64,000 nucleotides of DNA from Cordia subcordata (Eukaryota; Streptophyta; Magnoliopsida; Boraginales; Cordiaceae): the NCBI GenBank assembly GCA_028554755.1, contig JAPTOF010000012.1, forward strand, positions 3,823,001-3,887,000, read 5' to 3'. Position 1 is the first letter of the stretch; the number at the start of each line of letters is the position of its first letter. This document shows positions 11,687 through 23,500 of the stretch, piece by piece. Under the pieces are notes generated by a model. It was not told the DNA's origin and did no database searches. It saw only the letters and a list, made by a program, of their open reading frames with translations. The position numbers were made by a program, and so were the translations under genes.

Positions 11687-11965
11687 TGTTAGAAAGTGGA
11701 AGAGGTTATTTTAAATGTAGGGAGAAAACTAAACTGAATTTTATTACTTCTTCTGACTTGGGCATCTACACAGAAAGCTTTCACCCCTATATATAGGCTA
11801 TTTCAGAAATCCAAAACTAAATAGAACTTGGTTAAACCAATGCTTTACGTATTAAAATATCTAATTAACTAATCCTAACTTGTCTAGGAAAATAACAAAC
11901 AAACTAATCCTAATATAATTAGGACTCAGTACATCCAAATCCTAAATCAAGTTTATTTACTAACA
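11687..11965 (-). repeat. 5' LTR of copia element B
   Basis: 279 bases. On the plus strand it starts TGTTAGAAAG and ends TTTACTAACA, next to the primer-binding site. Divergence from its partner LTR indicates that the insertion is not recent. Confidence 0.85.
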
Positions 11966-11994
11966 TTAATTTGATGACTTTCAACATCTCCAAC

Positions 11995-14598
11995 CTACGG
12001 TTTGCGCAAGATCAAGCGAGCACCATACTGAGGCTGAAGAGTTGACATAACGTAAGGAGCATGAGCATAGGATGGGGATAGCTCAAAGGAAAAGCGTTGT
12101 AGAATCATTGCCAACACTAATTTTGCTTCTAACAAGGCGAAGTTTTGTCCAATGCAAATCCGAGGTCCCCATCCGAATGGAAAATATGTGACCTTGCCTT
12201 TTGTTGCCTTGGACACTCCTCCGCTGAATCTCTCTGGCTTAAACTCTTTGGCATCAGGTCCCCATATCTCATGGTCATGATGCAGCAAGATCGCTGGCAT
12301 TTGGATGTGCACACCAGCAGGTAGAGATAGTTTTCCTAATTTGTAATCTTGAAGAGATCTTCGACCAAGTATGCTTAAGGGTGGATACAGCCTCAAAACC
12401 TCGTATAAAATCATGGTAACCTGTGAGCAAAGCTCTCATAAGATTGCAGGAAAATGGTAACTTTTTTTTTCTCACAAAGACACTAATTGGACAGAGGACG
12501 AGGACACTAATTGGACAGAGGACGACACGAAAATGAAAATGATCCGCCAGAAAATTGGACAGCTCTCATAATGCAAACATTTCACTGAAGAAAGAGTTTT
12601 ATCAATCTATTTTCGTGGTACATGTAGAAATACCTGAGGTGTCTTATTGAAGCAATCAGTAGAATATTAATAACAGTAAAGCATTTAGGCTGCAAAGTAT
12701 TATATATCTCTGACATAGATAAATCAGATGCCAAGATACTTACAGTTTTTAGGTGATTTAATTCATCAAAACTTGGTTTCTCATGTCGAAAAGTTTGCAA
12801 AACCTCTTCTCTAGCGCGTTCTTGCCACTCTGGATGTTTACTCAACGAAACCATAGTCCACAAAAGTAATGCCGAGGTTGTTTCCTGCCCAGCAAAATAG
12901 AACAGTCTGCACTCTTCTATGACTTCTGGGATGCTCATGCCATACATTTTGTTCCCATGTTCTTCAATTTCTTTGAAATTGGATTCCAGCAGGATACTCA
13001 ATAAATCATCAGTTCGGGCTTCCCCTGCTTTCAGGGCCTCGATTCTTTTATCAATGATACCTTTAATCAAAGCTTGAACTTCTTTTGCAATTTCCTTCAT
13101 TCTTTTGTTCCTCTTGGTTGGTAAAAATCTGCATATGAATTATATACGTAACATAAGACGAAAGCTGCCTAACTAAATCACGGAGGAAAAAATTGATGAA
13201 AACTTCTGTAGTTGGATGTTTAGAAGAACAAACTGCAATCACAAAAGTTTTCATCTCAAAAATAGTGACACAAGAAAAGTGCAGGACTAGCAGGTATTTC
13301 AGGAGACGGTCTAAAAATGTGTCCCGTCCAGAAAGATAACTCAACATTAAGCTGGAACTAATCAAGATCAGAAGGAAGAGGACATTATTGATAGCATAGG
13401 ATAAGAACAGATGAATTTACCTCATTCCAGGGATATAAATTGACCTAAAAGCTTGTACCAAATGCTGAGCCTGTTCCCTTTGGAGTTCAAATATCTTTCT
13501 TCCTTCTTCATAGTTACTTCCAAATGCTGTACGCGAAATTGCATCGCCAGCTACATTTTGGAAATAAGGCCAAACATCCAACTCACAAGATCCATCCAGT
13601 GAAGCAATCTCATCCCATTTGCTTAACATCTCGGTACAGCTCAAATAGAAAGCTGGTAGCATATGCTATATATGTAAAAGAAATGGCACAGGGGAAAACT
13701 CATCAGCAGAAAGAATTTTAGCACCTTCATAAGCTATCATCCATGGATACAAACAAGAAGAAAAATCAACAAACTAAAGATGATTAGTAGATGATAAGTA
13801 TCATTAACAATAGGTGTAATATCAAAGATTACCTTCAATCTCTCAAGGTGGAAAGCTGGATTTATGATTTTTCTATGTTTGGCCCATTTATCTTCCTCAT
13901 ATCTTAAAAGTCCTTGAATAAGGAATTTCAAAAGTGGATTAGCTTGAGGCTTGTGGAACTGATAATGCTTAAAGAAGAGTTCCTTTATAAGTTCAGGATC
14001 CATGATAAGCACTGCAGGTGTTGGCCCCATCCATATGAATGAACTTTTACCTGGAAGAAAATATTTTGACAACCATTAATGATCATTTGGATTTAATTGG
14101 CTACTCTCCGAAAATGGGCACTGAATAAGGGTGCACATGTTTTGGTTAATACGACCAAACCAAACCGTAATTTCCCTTTAAAAACGGTTCACAAACTAAA
14201 CCAAATCAAACTATATCTACCCCTGGAGCAAAATTCTAACGAACAAAAGGAGCTGCCTCACCGACCGCCCATTTCCCTACAGTCTAATCTACAATAAGTA
14301 ATGAAGCAAAGATTTTCTGAAACGTACCATATTTCTTAACAGTCTTATCGTGGAAGGGTTGGACTCTTGGCAAGATATCATCAGAAAGGTTGATTGGGTT
14401 GGAGACGGCATCTTCCATCATCTTTCTCATCTCTTTCAAGTCTCCATGCAATAGCCTGTAAGAGTTTCCATTGAAACCATGCTTTCTGAGGATCCTCTCA
14501 AGCTTCTTAGGCCTCAGCCACACCCAATTCAACACTCTCCATGCCGATATCATAAGAAAAACACAAGCAGCTGCAGTTAAGTAGCTTAGGATCCCCAT
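11995..14598 (-). CDS. CYP72A: G2: intact CYP72A-type cytochrome P450 (514 aa)
   Basis: Five exons: 14598-14328, 14050-13833, 13665-13421, 13128-12744 and 12420-11995, all with GT/AG junctions, joining to 514 codons plus a TAG stop. The start is the ATG before [13 protein letters not shown], because it opens the hydrophobic anchor at the same place as in the siblings; a more upstream ATG would put a charged tail before the membrane segment. Landmarks in order are the ER anchor (residues 1-25), [26 protein letters not shown], the I-helix [13 protein letters not shown], ExxR in [13 protein letters not shown], and the heme loop [15 protein letters not shown] with the thiolate Cys. Known CYP72A enzymes oxidise monoterpene-iridoid, triterpenoid or gibberellin substrates. 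The substrate here cannot be read from sequence, and the exact CYP number is unknown. A copia nest lies 30 bases past the stop. Intron 4 has a short tandem duplication (about 12479-12524). Confidence 0.93.
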
Positions 14599-14695
14599 AT
14601 TTTTGTCTATAAAACTATAAACCAGATTTCCTAGATCAAGAAAATTAAAGTTTTTGTGTCTTGAGGACATGAGAAGCAAACACAGGCATGTAACC

Positions 14696-14702
14696 CTTTA
14701 TA
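14696..14702 (-). promoter_or_regulatory. Probable TATA box of G2
   Basis: TATAAAG on the minus strand, 98 bases upstream of the start codon at 14598. The position is conserved with G1 and G3. Confidence 0.55.
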
Positions 14703-14929
14703 CAAGTTAGTACGTACAAGAAATAAATACAGTAACATTCTTTTTACAAGTTTGAGCTTAGACGCGGTGGTAACTTCAACATAATATTAAAGCCTATCAA
14801 CCAAAAAGATACTCACTGTTATCCAATTAAAAAGAAAATTAAAAGTATCCTTGTACAAGACTCAAAAACAAATCATGTTTATACGTGAGAGAATTTGTTA
14901 GCATAAAAAATAAATATATTAATTGAGGC

Positions 14930-15778
14930 AATATATCTATCAATACACGAGCGCAATATAACATGCATGTTAAAACAGGACTCAGAAAACAAGGAGAATT
15001 ACATAATGAACTTGTATAACCATGACCTTTGATTATTAAAAGTCATGCTCCTATGTGGCTGCCGTACGATGACCAAACTTTTCTTAAAGGTTGTGCCGTC
15101 TCAAAATCGCAACTCGTGTCTTGATGATGACATATACTTTTCTCGTTGTATTTTGCAATACGAGTTCAATAAAAACTAAACTGATGGTAAATGCAGATGT
15201 GCTTCTAAAATGAGCCTACTTTTCGAGCCACAAGAATGAAGATGGAGACAGGAACGAGATTAACCATAGTTTAGAAGTCTTTTGGACCAACTTATCCAAG
15301 AAAATAGTTGTTTGGACCAGTAGAACAGAAATGGTTGGTAACCTCTATACTAATGAATAAATCCCATTGTTGTGATGAGAAGTTACAAAAAATTAAGACA
15401 TTTCTTAGTCTTTGAGAGCAATAATGGAGAATCGATTTGAACCAAAAACTTGAGCTGAAAAGTTAAATTCTGAATTTTGGTCAACAAAAACATAAAACAT
15501 ACTACAACAATGTAAAAAAGACATTTAAGTTCCTTACTTTAGCCCTTAGACCAAATAAGTTCCTCAGTTTTTTTTTTTTTCTTTTCACATCCCTCTAACT
15601 TAACGCGAATAGCTTTTTAGTAAAAGTTAGCTATGTTGAAAAATGTCATTTCTACCCATGGTAAGGCAAATGACATCTAAAAATCTAGTATCTCCTAATT
15701 TCTTTTCTATTTTTGCATTGTTCATCCAACATTTGGATTCGCAAAAAAAAAATCTAATAGTTTTTTTAATTATTCAGT
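14930..15778. other. Spacer between G2 and G3
   Basis: Positions 14940-15370 match the array's common spacer (TATGTGGCTGCCGTACGATGACC, then AACTTATCC and the TTGGTAACCT phrase). From about 15400 to 15778 the sequence is unique-looking and AT-rich with homopolymer runs. No gene is seen. Confidence 0.5.
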
Positions 15779-16624
15779 AGCACGTTGGTGGCCATTTAAA
15801 AGTTACAAAAGTTTTTTTATTCAAAAATTTGATAGATATTTTTATGCGTTGAAAAAACACTTATTACCTTAACAAGATAAATCAGCGTTTAATGTTTTCC
15901 AGTAGCTAAGGGGAAGAAAACATTTTCCGCATGGTAACTTTCTGTCTTTCTCTTTCATTAGGCATACCCTCCCCCACGCCTCTCCACCTCACCCTTACCC
16001 CTACTGTCTCAAAAAAATTAAAAATTAAAAATTAAAAAAAAATTATAAATTAAAAATTTTGAAACATGGAAAAAATAAAACACTAAACAATTGATTCTAC
16101 TAAAAATTTAAAAATTAATTTAAATAATTTAAAATTTAAAAATAAAAAATAAAAAATAAAAAATATAAGACAATTAAAAAATTAAAAATAGAAAAAATAA
16201 GAAATAAAACACTGAATTATTTTAAAAAAATAAGAATAAAAGCCACTTTTAATTTCTAATTTTTGTTTTAATTTTTAATTTTAATTTAATTTTTTTAATT
16301 TTAATTTATATTTTAACTTTTTATATTATTTTTAAACTTAAACAATATATTTCTAACAGCGAAATGTATTTTCTTTGCAAAAACTTCTTATTGAGAATGT
16401 TTTCTGAAGTGTCCCAACAAACACTAAAAGTTTTTTCAGTGTGATAACTAAGCATTAGAAAATATTTGGTCTTCCATGAAAATAATTTTCTCAAGCAGAT
16501 TGCTTTCCTGCAAACAATATTTATTTAGTTAAGATAATTAGAACTTTTCCTAAGTGATAAAAATATCTATCAAATTTTTCAATGAAAAACACTTTCGAAG
16601 TTTTTTAAACGGCCAAAAAGTGCT
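15779..16624. mobile_element. Short TIR element with AT-rich core beside truncated G3
   Basis: The left end, AGCACGTTGGTGGCCATTT, and the reverse complement of the right end, AGCACTTTTTGGCCGTTT, are alike. The match continues through AAATTTGATAGATATTTTTAT in both arms, giving imperfect inverted repeats of about 100 bases. The core (about 16010-16330) is almost pure A/T. There is no coding and no convincing target duplication, so its superfamily is uncertain. Confidence 0.5.
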
Positions 16625-16712
16625 AAAATTTATAATTAAAAAATAATAAAAATAAAAAACATTAGTTTTTTTTTTTTTTTTTTGGCAAATCTAAGTTGTG
16701 AATGAACAAACA

Positions 16713-19203
16713 AAAAGCGTTGTAGAATCATTGCCAACACTAATTTTGCTTCTAAGAAGGTGAAGTTTTGTCCAAGGCATATTCGGGGTCCCCATCCAAA
16801 TGGAGAATACGTGACCTTGCCTTTCGTTGCCTTGGACACTCCTCCGCTGACTCTCTCTGCCTTAAACTGTTTGGCGTCGGCACCCCATATCTCATGGTCA
16901 TGATGCAACAAGATTGCTGGCATTTGCATGTGCACACCAGCAGGTAGAGATAGTTTTCCTAACGTGTAATCTTGAGGAGATCTTCGACCAAGTATACTTA
17001 CGGGTGGATACAATCTCAAAACCTCGTGTAGAATCATGGTAACCTGTGATCAAAACTCTCATAAGACTGCAGGAATATGATAACTTTCTTTTTTTCATGA
17101 AGAAACTAATTGGACAGGAGAGGACTCAAAAATGAAAATGATCCAGACAAAATTGGAGAGCTCCCATAAGATACTAAATGCATGTTTTGTACCATATTGA
17201 ACCCAAAACTTGAAAGCAAATATTTGATTGAACAATAGCTTTATCAATCTATTTCTACATTAGAAATCCCTGAGGTGTCTTATAATGCAATCAGCTGAAA
17301 TTAATAAAGGGAAAGCATTTAAGTCCAAACTATTATGTATCTCTGATAAAGATAAATCGGGTATGAAGATACTCACAATTTTCAGGTGATTTAATTCACC
17401 GTAACAAGGTTTCTCATGCTGAAAATTTTGAAGAACCTCTTCTCTAGCACGTTCTTGCCACTTTGGATGTTTACTCAATAGAACCATAGCCCACAAAAGT
17501 AACACTGAGGTTGTTTCTTGTCCAGCAAAATAGAACAATCTGCACTCTTCTATGACATCTGGGATGCTCATGCCATAAATTTTGTTCCCATGTTCTTCAA
17601 TTTCTTTGAAATCGGACTTCAGCAAGATGCTCAACAAATCATCAGTTCTGGCTTCCCCTGCTTTGATGGCCTGAATTCTTTTATCAATGATACCTTTAAC
17701 CAAAGCTTGAACTTCATTTGCAATTCCCTTCATTCTTTGTTCCTCTTGGTTGGTAAAAAATCTGCAAACAAATTATAGGTAACAAAAGATGAGTGCTGCC
17801 TAAATCACAGAGGCGAAAACTTCTCTAGTTGGATATTTGAAAGAACAAACTGGAATGGAAAATGTTTTCATCTCCGGAAAATGACACAAGAGAAGTGCCA
17901 GATTAGCAAGTGTTTCCGGAGACAGGTCTAGAAAGGGTGCACTTTAGAAAGATAACTCTCAACAAAAGAAAAAGACTAAGCTGGAACTAATCAAGAACAG
18001 AAGGAAGTGGAGATTATCAATAGAATAGAATAAGAGCAGATGATTTACCTCAGTCCAGGGATATAAACTGACCTTGAAGCCTGTATGAAATGCAAAGCGT
18101 GTTCTCTTTGCAGTTCAAATATCTTTCTTCCTTCTTCATAGTTACTTCCAAATGCTGTACGTGAAATTGCATCAGCAGTTACATTTTGAAAATAAGGCCA
18201 AACATCCAACTCACAAGATCCATCTGCAGAAGTGATGCAATCCCATTTGCTTAACATCTCGGTACAGCTCAAATAAAAAGCTGGTAGCATATGCTATAAA
18301 CAAATGGTGTAGAGAAACCTCATCAGCAGAAAGAATTTCTCATCTTCAAATGCTATTATCATGGAGATAAACATGACGAAAAATCAACAGATTAAAGATA
18401 ATTAGTACATGACAAGCATCATTAACAATAGCCATAAATATCAAAGATTACCTTCAATCTCTCTGGGTGGAAAGCTGGATTTATTATTTTTCTATGTTTG
18501 GCCCATTTATCTTCCTCATACCTTACTAATCCTTGAAAAAGGAATTTCAAAAGGGGATTAGCTTGAGGCTTGCGAAACTGATAATGCTGAAACAAAATTT
18601 CCTTTACAAGTTCAGCATCCATGATGAGCACTACTGGTATTGGCCCCAACTATATGAATGAGTTTACACCTGGAAGAAAAATATTTTGACAATCAATGAT
18701 GAATTGGATTTAATTGGCTACTCTAGGAAAATAAGCGCAGATAGGGGAGCACATGTTTTGGTTAATACGAAACAAACCAACCCATAATACGTTTTAAATT
18801 GGTTCAGAACTAAATAAAATCAAACTATATCTACCACTAGTGCAAATTCTAATGCACAAAAAGAGTAGCATCGCCAGACTCACAACACTCTAATCTGCAG
18901 TAAGTAATGAAGCAAAGATTTTCTGAAGCATACCATAATTCTTGAGAGTCTTAACATAGAAGGGTTGGACTCTTGGCAAGATATCATCAGAGAGGTTGAT
19001 TGGCTTCGAGATGGCATCTCCCATCACCTTTTAATCTCTTTCAAGTCCCCATGCAATAGCCTGTAAGAGTTTCCACTGAGGCCATGCTTTCTGACGATCC
19101 TCTCAAGCTTCTTAGGCCTTAACCACACCCAATTCAACACTCTCCATGCCAATATCACAAGGAAAACACAACATGCTGCATTTAAGTATCTCAGGATCTC
19201 CAT
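16713..19203 (-). pseudogene. G3: CYP72A-type P450 pseudogene
   Basis: Exon remnants are 19203-18934, 18669-18452, 18293-18049, 17761-17377 and 17043 to about 16713. Lesions seen directly: (1) exon 1 is one base short, shifting frame after LKEIKR and meeting TGA; (2) the Trp of FIWLG in exon 2 is TAG at 18650-18652; (3) exon 4 opens with one extra T and then loses one A about 25 bases on, so roughly nine residues are misread before the frame is restored; (4) exon 5 keeps the heme loop ([13 protein letters not shown]) but has AERV in place of PERF, and loses the last 30 or so codons where P450 similarity stops near 16713, just before a 20-base T run. A TIR element ends about 90 bases further left. 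It cannot encode a working P450. Confidence 0.9.
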
Positions 19204-19296
19204 ATTTTTGTCTACAAAACTATGAACTAGTTTGTCTAGATCAAGAAAATTAAGGTTTTTGTGTCTTGAGTACATGAGAAGCAAACACATATGACC

Positions 19297-19305
19297 CTTT
19301 TTATA
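19297..19305 (-). promoter_or_regulatory. Relic TATA box of G3
   Basis: TATAAAAAG on the minus strand, 94 bases upstream of the former start codon at 19203. It is conserved in position with G1 and G2 although the gene is dead. Confidence 0.5.
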
Positions 19306-19559
19306 CATTTTAAGACAATAAATAAATACACAAAAGTTCCCTCTACAAGTTTGGGCTTTTAGACAAGGCAGTAACTTCAACATAATATCCAAGCCTAGAA
19401 GCGGAAAAGACACTCACTGTCACCCAATTAAAAAGAACACTAAAACTTCCACATATAAAGCTCAAAAATAAATCATGCCTGCGAAGGGGCATGTCAATAC
19501 AATAAATAAGTACACCAATATCCTCTCTACAAGGTTGAACGTTTAGATGAAGTGATAAC

Positions 19560-20310
19560 TCTTTCAACCCACGAGGCCCGAGGGCAATATAACACATCAT
19601 GTTTGACATTATACGCATGGTCCTATATGGCTGCCATACGATGACCATCTTTCCTTAATGATAGTAACTCCAAAGAAAAATGTAGGGTGCGGTTTCAAAA
19701 TTGCAACTCTTGTCTTGAAGATCACATGTACTTTTCATTGTATTTCATACTAATACAAATCCAACAGAAACTAAACTGATATGGAAACTTTCAGGTAAGA
19801 ATAAATCTTAATCTTGCATTCAGAGTCCAATTTTCAAGGTTGATAAAATGTTCTATTCATGTTTAACTCAAGGCAAATACAAATGTACTTTTCAGATGAG
19901 CTACTTCTCCAGCCACTAGAATGGAGATGGAGACAGTAATGGGATCCACCAAAGTTTGAAAGTTTTTTGGACCAAGTTATCCCAAAAAAAGAGGTTTTCG
20001 AGACCACCAGTATAGGAGAAAAGGTTGGTAACCTGTATACTGATGAACAAATCCCATAGTTTAAGGTACGTCACAGTTCATATTCTAGATCCGATAAAGA
20101 CCAGACAATATTTGCGATGGAAAGTTGTAAGTCCAAACTTTGGACCTTTAGTTACACAAGAATCCAACCATTCCGCGTATCCTTAGAGAGCAAGAACAGA
20201 AAACATGAACTCAAATGCTAAAGTAACTGACCCAACTTAGTTTAGGTTTCATGGTTTTATGTTGAGAGAAATAATTGAACTAGCGAAGAGGTAATAAATT
20301 CAACACAAGC

Positions 20311-20362
<52 letters not shown>

Positions 20363-20533
20363 TCTCTTACAATTATAGACAAAATTTGTAAAATTGTATA
20401 TGAAACTTAAGCTGCAATTTCACAAAGAAACAAAACATGCGATAAGAAAATCATTCTAAGTCAAGCTCACAATACGAAGAACTATATTCTTACTAGCTAA
20501 AATAAATTCGACGACTTTCAAGAGATCTCCAAC
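19560..20533. other. Spacer between G3 and G4 with (TA)n
   Basis: Common array spacer, nearly the same as 37385-38343 downstream of G5. It contains a long TA run at 20315-20359. No gene is seen. Confidence 0.6.
20315..20359. repeat. (TA)n microsatellite
   Basis: About 22 TA units, roughly 175-220 bases past the G4 stop. The orthologous position in the G5 flank (about 38138-38170) is a shorter, interrupted TA/CA tract. Confidence 0.9.
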
Positions 20534-23500
20534 CTACAGTTTGCGCAAGATCAAGTGAGCACCATACTGAGGTTGAAGGGTAGGCATAACATAAGGAGCA
20601 TGAGCATAGGATGGTGATAGATCAAATGAGAAGTGTTGCAGAATCATTGACAATGACAATTTTGCTTCTAGCAAGGCAAAGGCTTGTCCAATGCATATTC
20701 GAGGTCCCCATCCAAATGGAAAAAATGTGACCTTGCCTTTTGTTGCCTTTGACACTCCTTCGCTGAACCTCTCCGGCCTAAACTCCTTTACATCTGGACC
20801 CCATATCTCGGGGTCATGATGCAGCAAGATTGCTGGCAACTGGATCTGCACTCCAGCAGGTAGAGATATTTCCCCTAACTTGATATCATCAAGAGATCTT
20901 CGACCAAGTACATTAACTGGAGGATATAGCCTCAAAACCTCGTACAGAATCATTGTGACCTGTGATAAAAGTTCTCATAATTAGTCTCATTTATGGGTCA
21001 GTAATAACATTTTTGCAAAGATACTAATTAGACAAGAGAAAACTTAAAAATGGAGATGATGCATTACAAAATTCTTTTTTCCGCATAAAAGGACTCAATT
21101 TCCCATGCAGTCCTATGTTAATGTGCGTATTTTGTTTTACCCAAGTAAATCGAACAATTTGGTAAAGATTCATACTTCCATCAAGATAATTCCAGAAGCA
21201 CAAGACATGATCAAGAGTATAGTGGAGACTATTGTTTATAATGCAATTAGCAGTTAGGTAAATACTCACAATTTTCAGGTGATTTAGTTCATCATAACCA
21301 GGTTTCTCATGTCCGAAAGCTTGTAAAACCTCTTCTCTAGCACGTGTCTGCCACTCTGGATGTTTACTCAATAAAACCATTGTCCACAAAAGCAAAGATG
21401 AAGTAGTCTCCTGCCCAGCAAAATAGAATAGTTTGCACTCTTCAATGACTTCTTGGATGCTCATGCCACAACTTTTATTTCCGTGTTCCTCAATTTCTTT
21501 GAAATTGGATTCCAGTAAGATACCCAATAAATCATCATTTCTGGCTTACAATTATTTCATTGCCTTAACTCTTTTATCAATAATACATTTAATCGAAGCT
21601 TGAACTTCCTTTGCAATTTCCTTCATTCTTCTGTTCTTCTTAGTTGGTAAGAATCTGCAGACAGTTACATGTAACATAAAGTTAAAGCTGCTGAGCATTG
21701 AATAATGCTGTGAACTTGTCTAGCTGAATATATAAGTCAACAAATTGTGACTGCAAAAGTTTTCATCTAGAAAGTGATGAAACAAGAGAAGTATGGATAG
21801 AATAGGAAAGACACAATAGATGACTTACCTCAATCCAGGGATATATATTGACCTCAGAGCCCACATGAAATGCTGAGCCTGTTCCCTTTGCAGTTCAAAT
21901 ATCTTTCTTCCTTCTTCATAGTTACTTCCAAATGCCGTACGCGAAATTGCATCGCTAGTTAACATTTGAAGGTAAGGCCAAACATCCAACTCACAAGATC
22001 CATTTGGTGAAGCAACGTCCTCCCATTTGCTTAACATTTCGGTACAACTGACATAAAAAGCAGGTAGCATATGCTATACAGGGGGAAAAAAAAAAGGAAC
22101 AAAAACGATACAAAGTTACCTCATCAGCTAAGAAATTTTCAACTTCTTATGATATTATATAGGAATTTAGAAACTAGAAAAATCAACAAACTTAAGATGA
22201 TTAAAATATGATAAGTGTAAATAACTATAGGAGCGATGTCAAAGTGTACCTTCAACCTCTCCAGATGGAAAGCTGGATTTATGATTTTTCTGTGTTTGGC
22301 CCATTTGTCTTCCTCATGGCTGACTAGTCCTTGCACGAGCAATTTCGAAAGAGGATTAGCACGAGGCTTCTGAAACTGATAATTCTTAACCATGACTTCC
22401 TTTATAAGTTCGGGATCCATGATGAACACCACTGGTCGTGGCCCGAACCATATGAATGAGTTTTTACCTGCAGGTTTTGACTAATTGAATTAACTATAAA
22501 CCTATTACCAACACATTATTCTACAGATAATGCTTTCAAAAAAGAATTGTACGCAGGATATGAAGCTAAATCAAAATGTAGAACACATGGTCATCTGAAC
22601 CCATCTGTTACATTTGTGGATTTCTTAGGATAATCCAACCATGGTATATCATCTTCTCGACTATAACTTTTATGGTATTACTACTTAAATTGTTCCAGTT
22701 TCCAATCACAAGGGTCTTGGGTGCTCTAAACAAAGATACAACGCTTTACCCGGTGAGCAATTCAAGCATGAAAAGATTTGAGTACATTTACAGTATGGTG
22801 CTGGGATGGCCATTAGTTCCTATTTGGCCATTTTAGTGATGATAATCCCTTTAGAATCTTTTGTAATTAATCAGAATGTAATTATGAAAAGTGTTAATTT
22901 AGTAATAATTATCAACACTCAAAATGTGTTATTAGCATTGTGTTTACAACACATTCTATTAAGAAAAGTAATAAAATTGGACTTGATTAAACGGAAGCAG
23001 GATGCTCTTGCAGACAAGTCTTATTATTGTGTTGATTGAATACACTACACAACTTAAACTTGGGAAGAAACCTCCAACTTATCTTAAGAAACTTTGGAAC
23101 TACACAAGTTCTATTGCATATTGCATATCTATTCATTAGCCTAAAAGTTTAACATAATTAAGCCCCTGAAATTTTGAAGATCTCAATTATCTTCCTAGCA
23201 TTTATATTATTTGTTTTAATTAAACACCTAAAACAAGCTCAATATCCTAAGCTGCTAGGACAAAAGCAAACAGCTACTCGCCTGGCAACAGAATCCAACC
23301 AACTAGCCTAAATGCCAACAATTAACATAAACCGAATACAAATCTCACACGGAATCCGATATGGGATGAGAATCGACAACTCACAACACTCTAATTTGCA
23401 ATAAATGATGAAGCAAAGATTTCCTAAAACATTCAATACTTCTCAGCTGTCTTGACAGAAAAGCAAAAAGCGCCAACTACTCACTTACATACGCGACAGT

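Larger units (their letters stand above)
7146..11965. mobile_element. 4.8-kb nested LTR-retrotransposon insertion in the G2 3' flank
   Basis: TTAAT at 7141-7145 and TTAAT at 11966-11970 bound this block. The sequence just outside joins into the normal 3' flank of a P450 gene: left CTAGCTAGAA, right TTGATGACTTTCAACATCTCC, matching the uninterrupted flank of G4 near 20490-20530. Inside are an LTR-like fragment (7146-7331), a plus-strand copia fragment (7332-8435) and a minus-strand copia element with both LTRs (8483-11965). The outer ends belong to different elements, so the block must have been rearranged or nested after entry. Confidence 0.65.
8483..11965 (-). mobile_element. Copia element B: two LTRs, internally deleted polyprotein, minus strand
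   Basis: LTRs lie at 11687-11965 (5') and 8483-8763 (3'), each with TGTT...AACA ends. A primer site with one extra base (TGGTATCTAGAGC) sits at about 11673-11685. A purine tract, AAGGGGGGA, precedes the 3' LTR. Reading leftward from gag ATG 11658 come a decayed Gag, a protease-like segment near 10610-10650 (WYLDIIASSHVW where the family has a D-T/S-G motif), a gag-pre-integrase domain (10205-10600; ILSLGQLLE, WLWHLGFGH), decayed integrase, and the start of reverse transcriptase near 8940-9170. Most of reverse transcriptase and RNase H is missing: the sequence jumps to the polyprotein C-terminus near 8770-8930. Numerous stops show it is non-autonomous and inactive. Confidence 0.85.
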
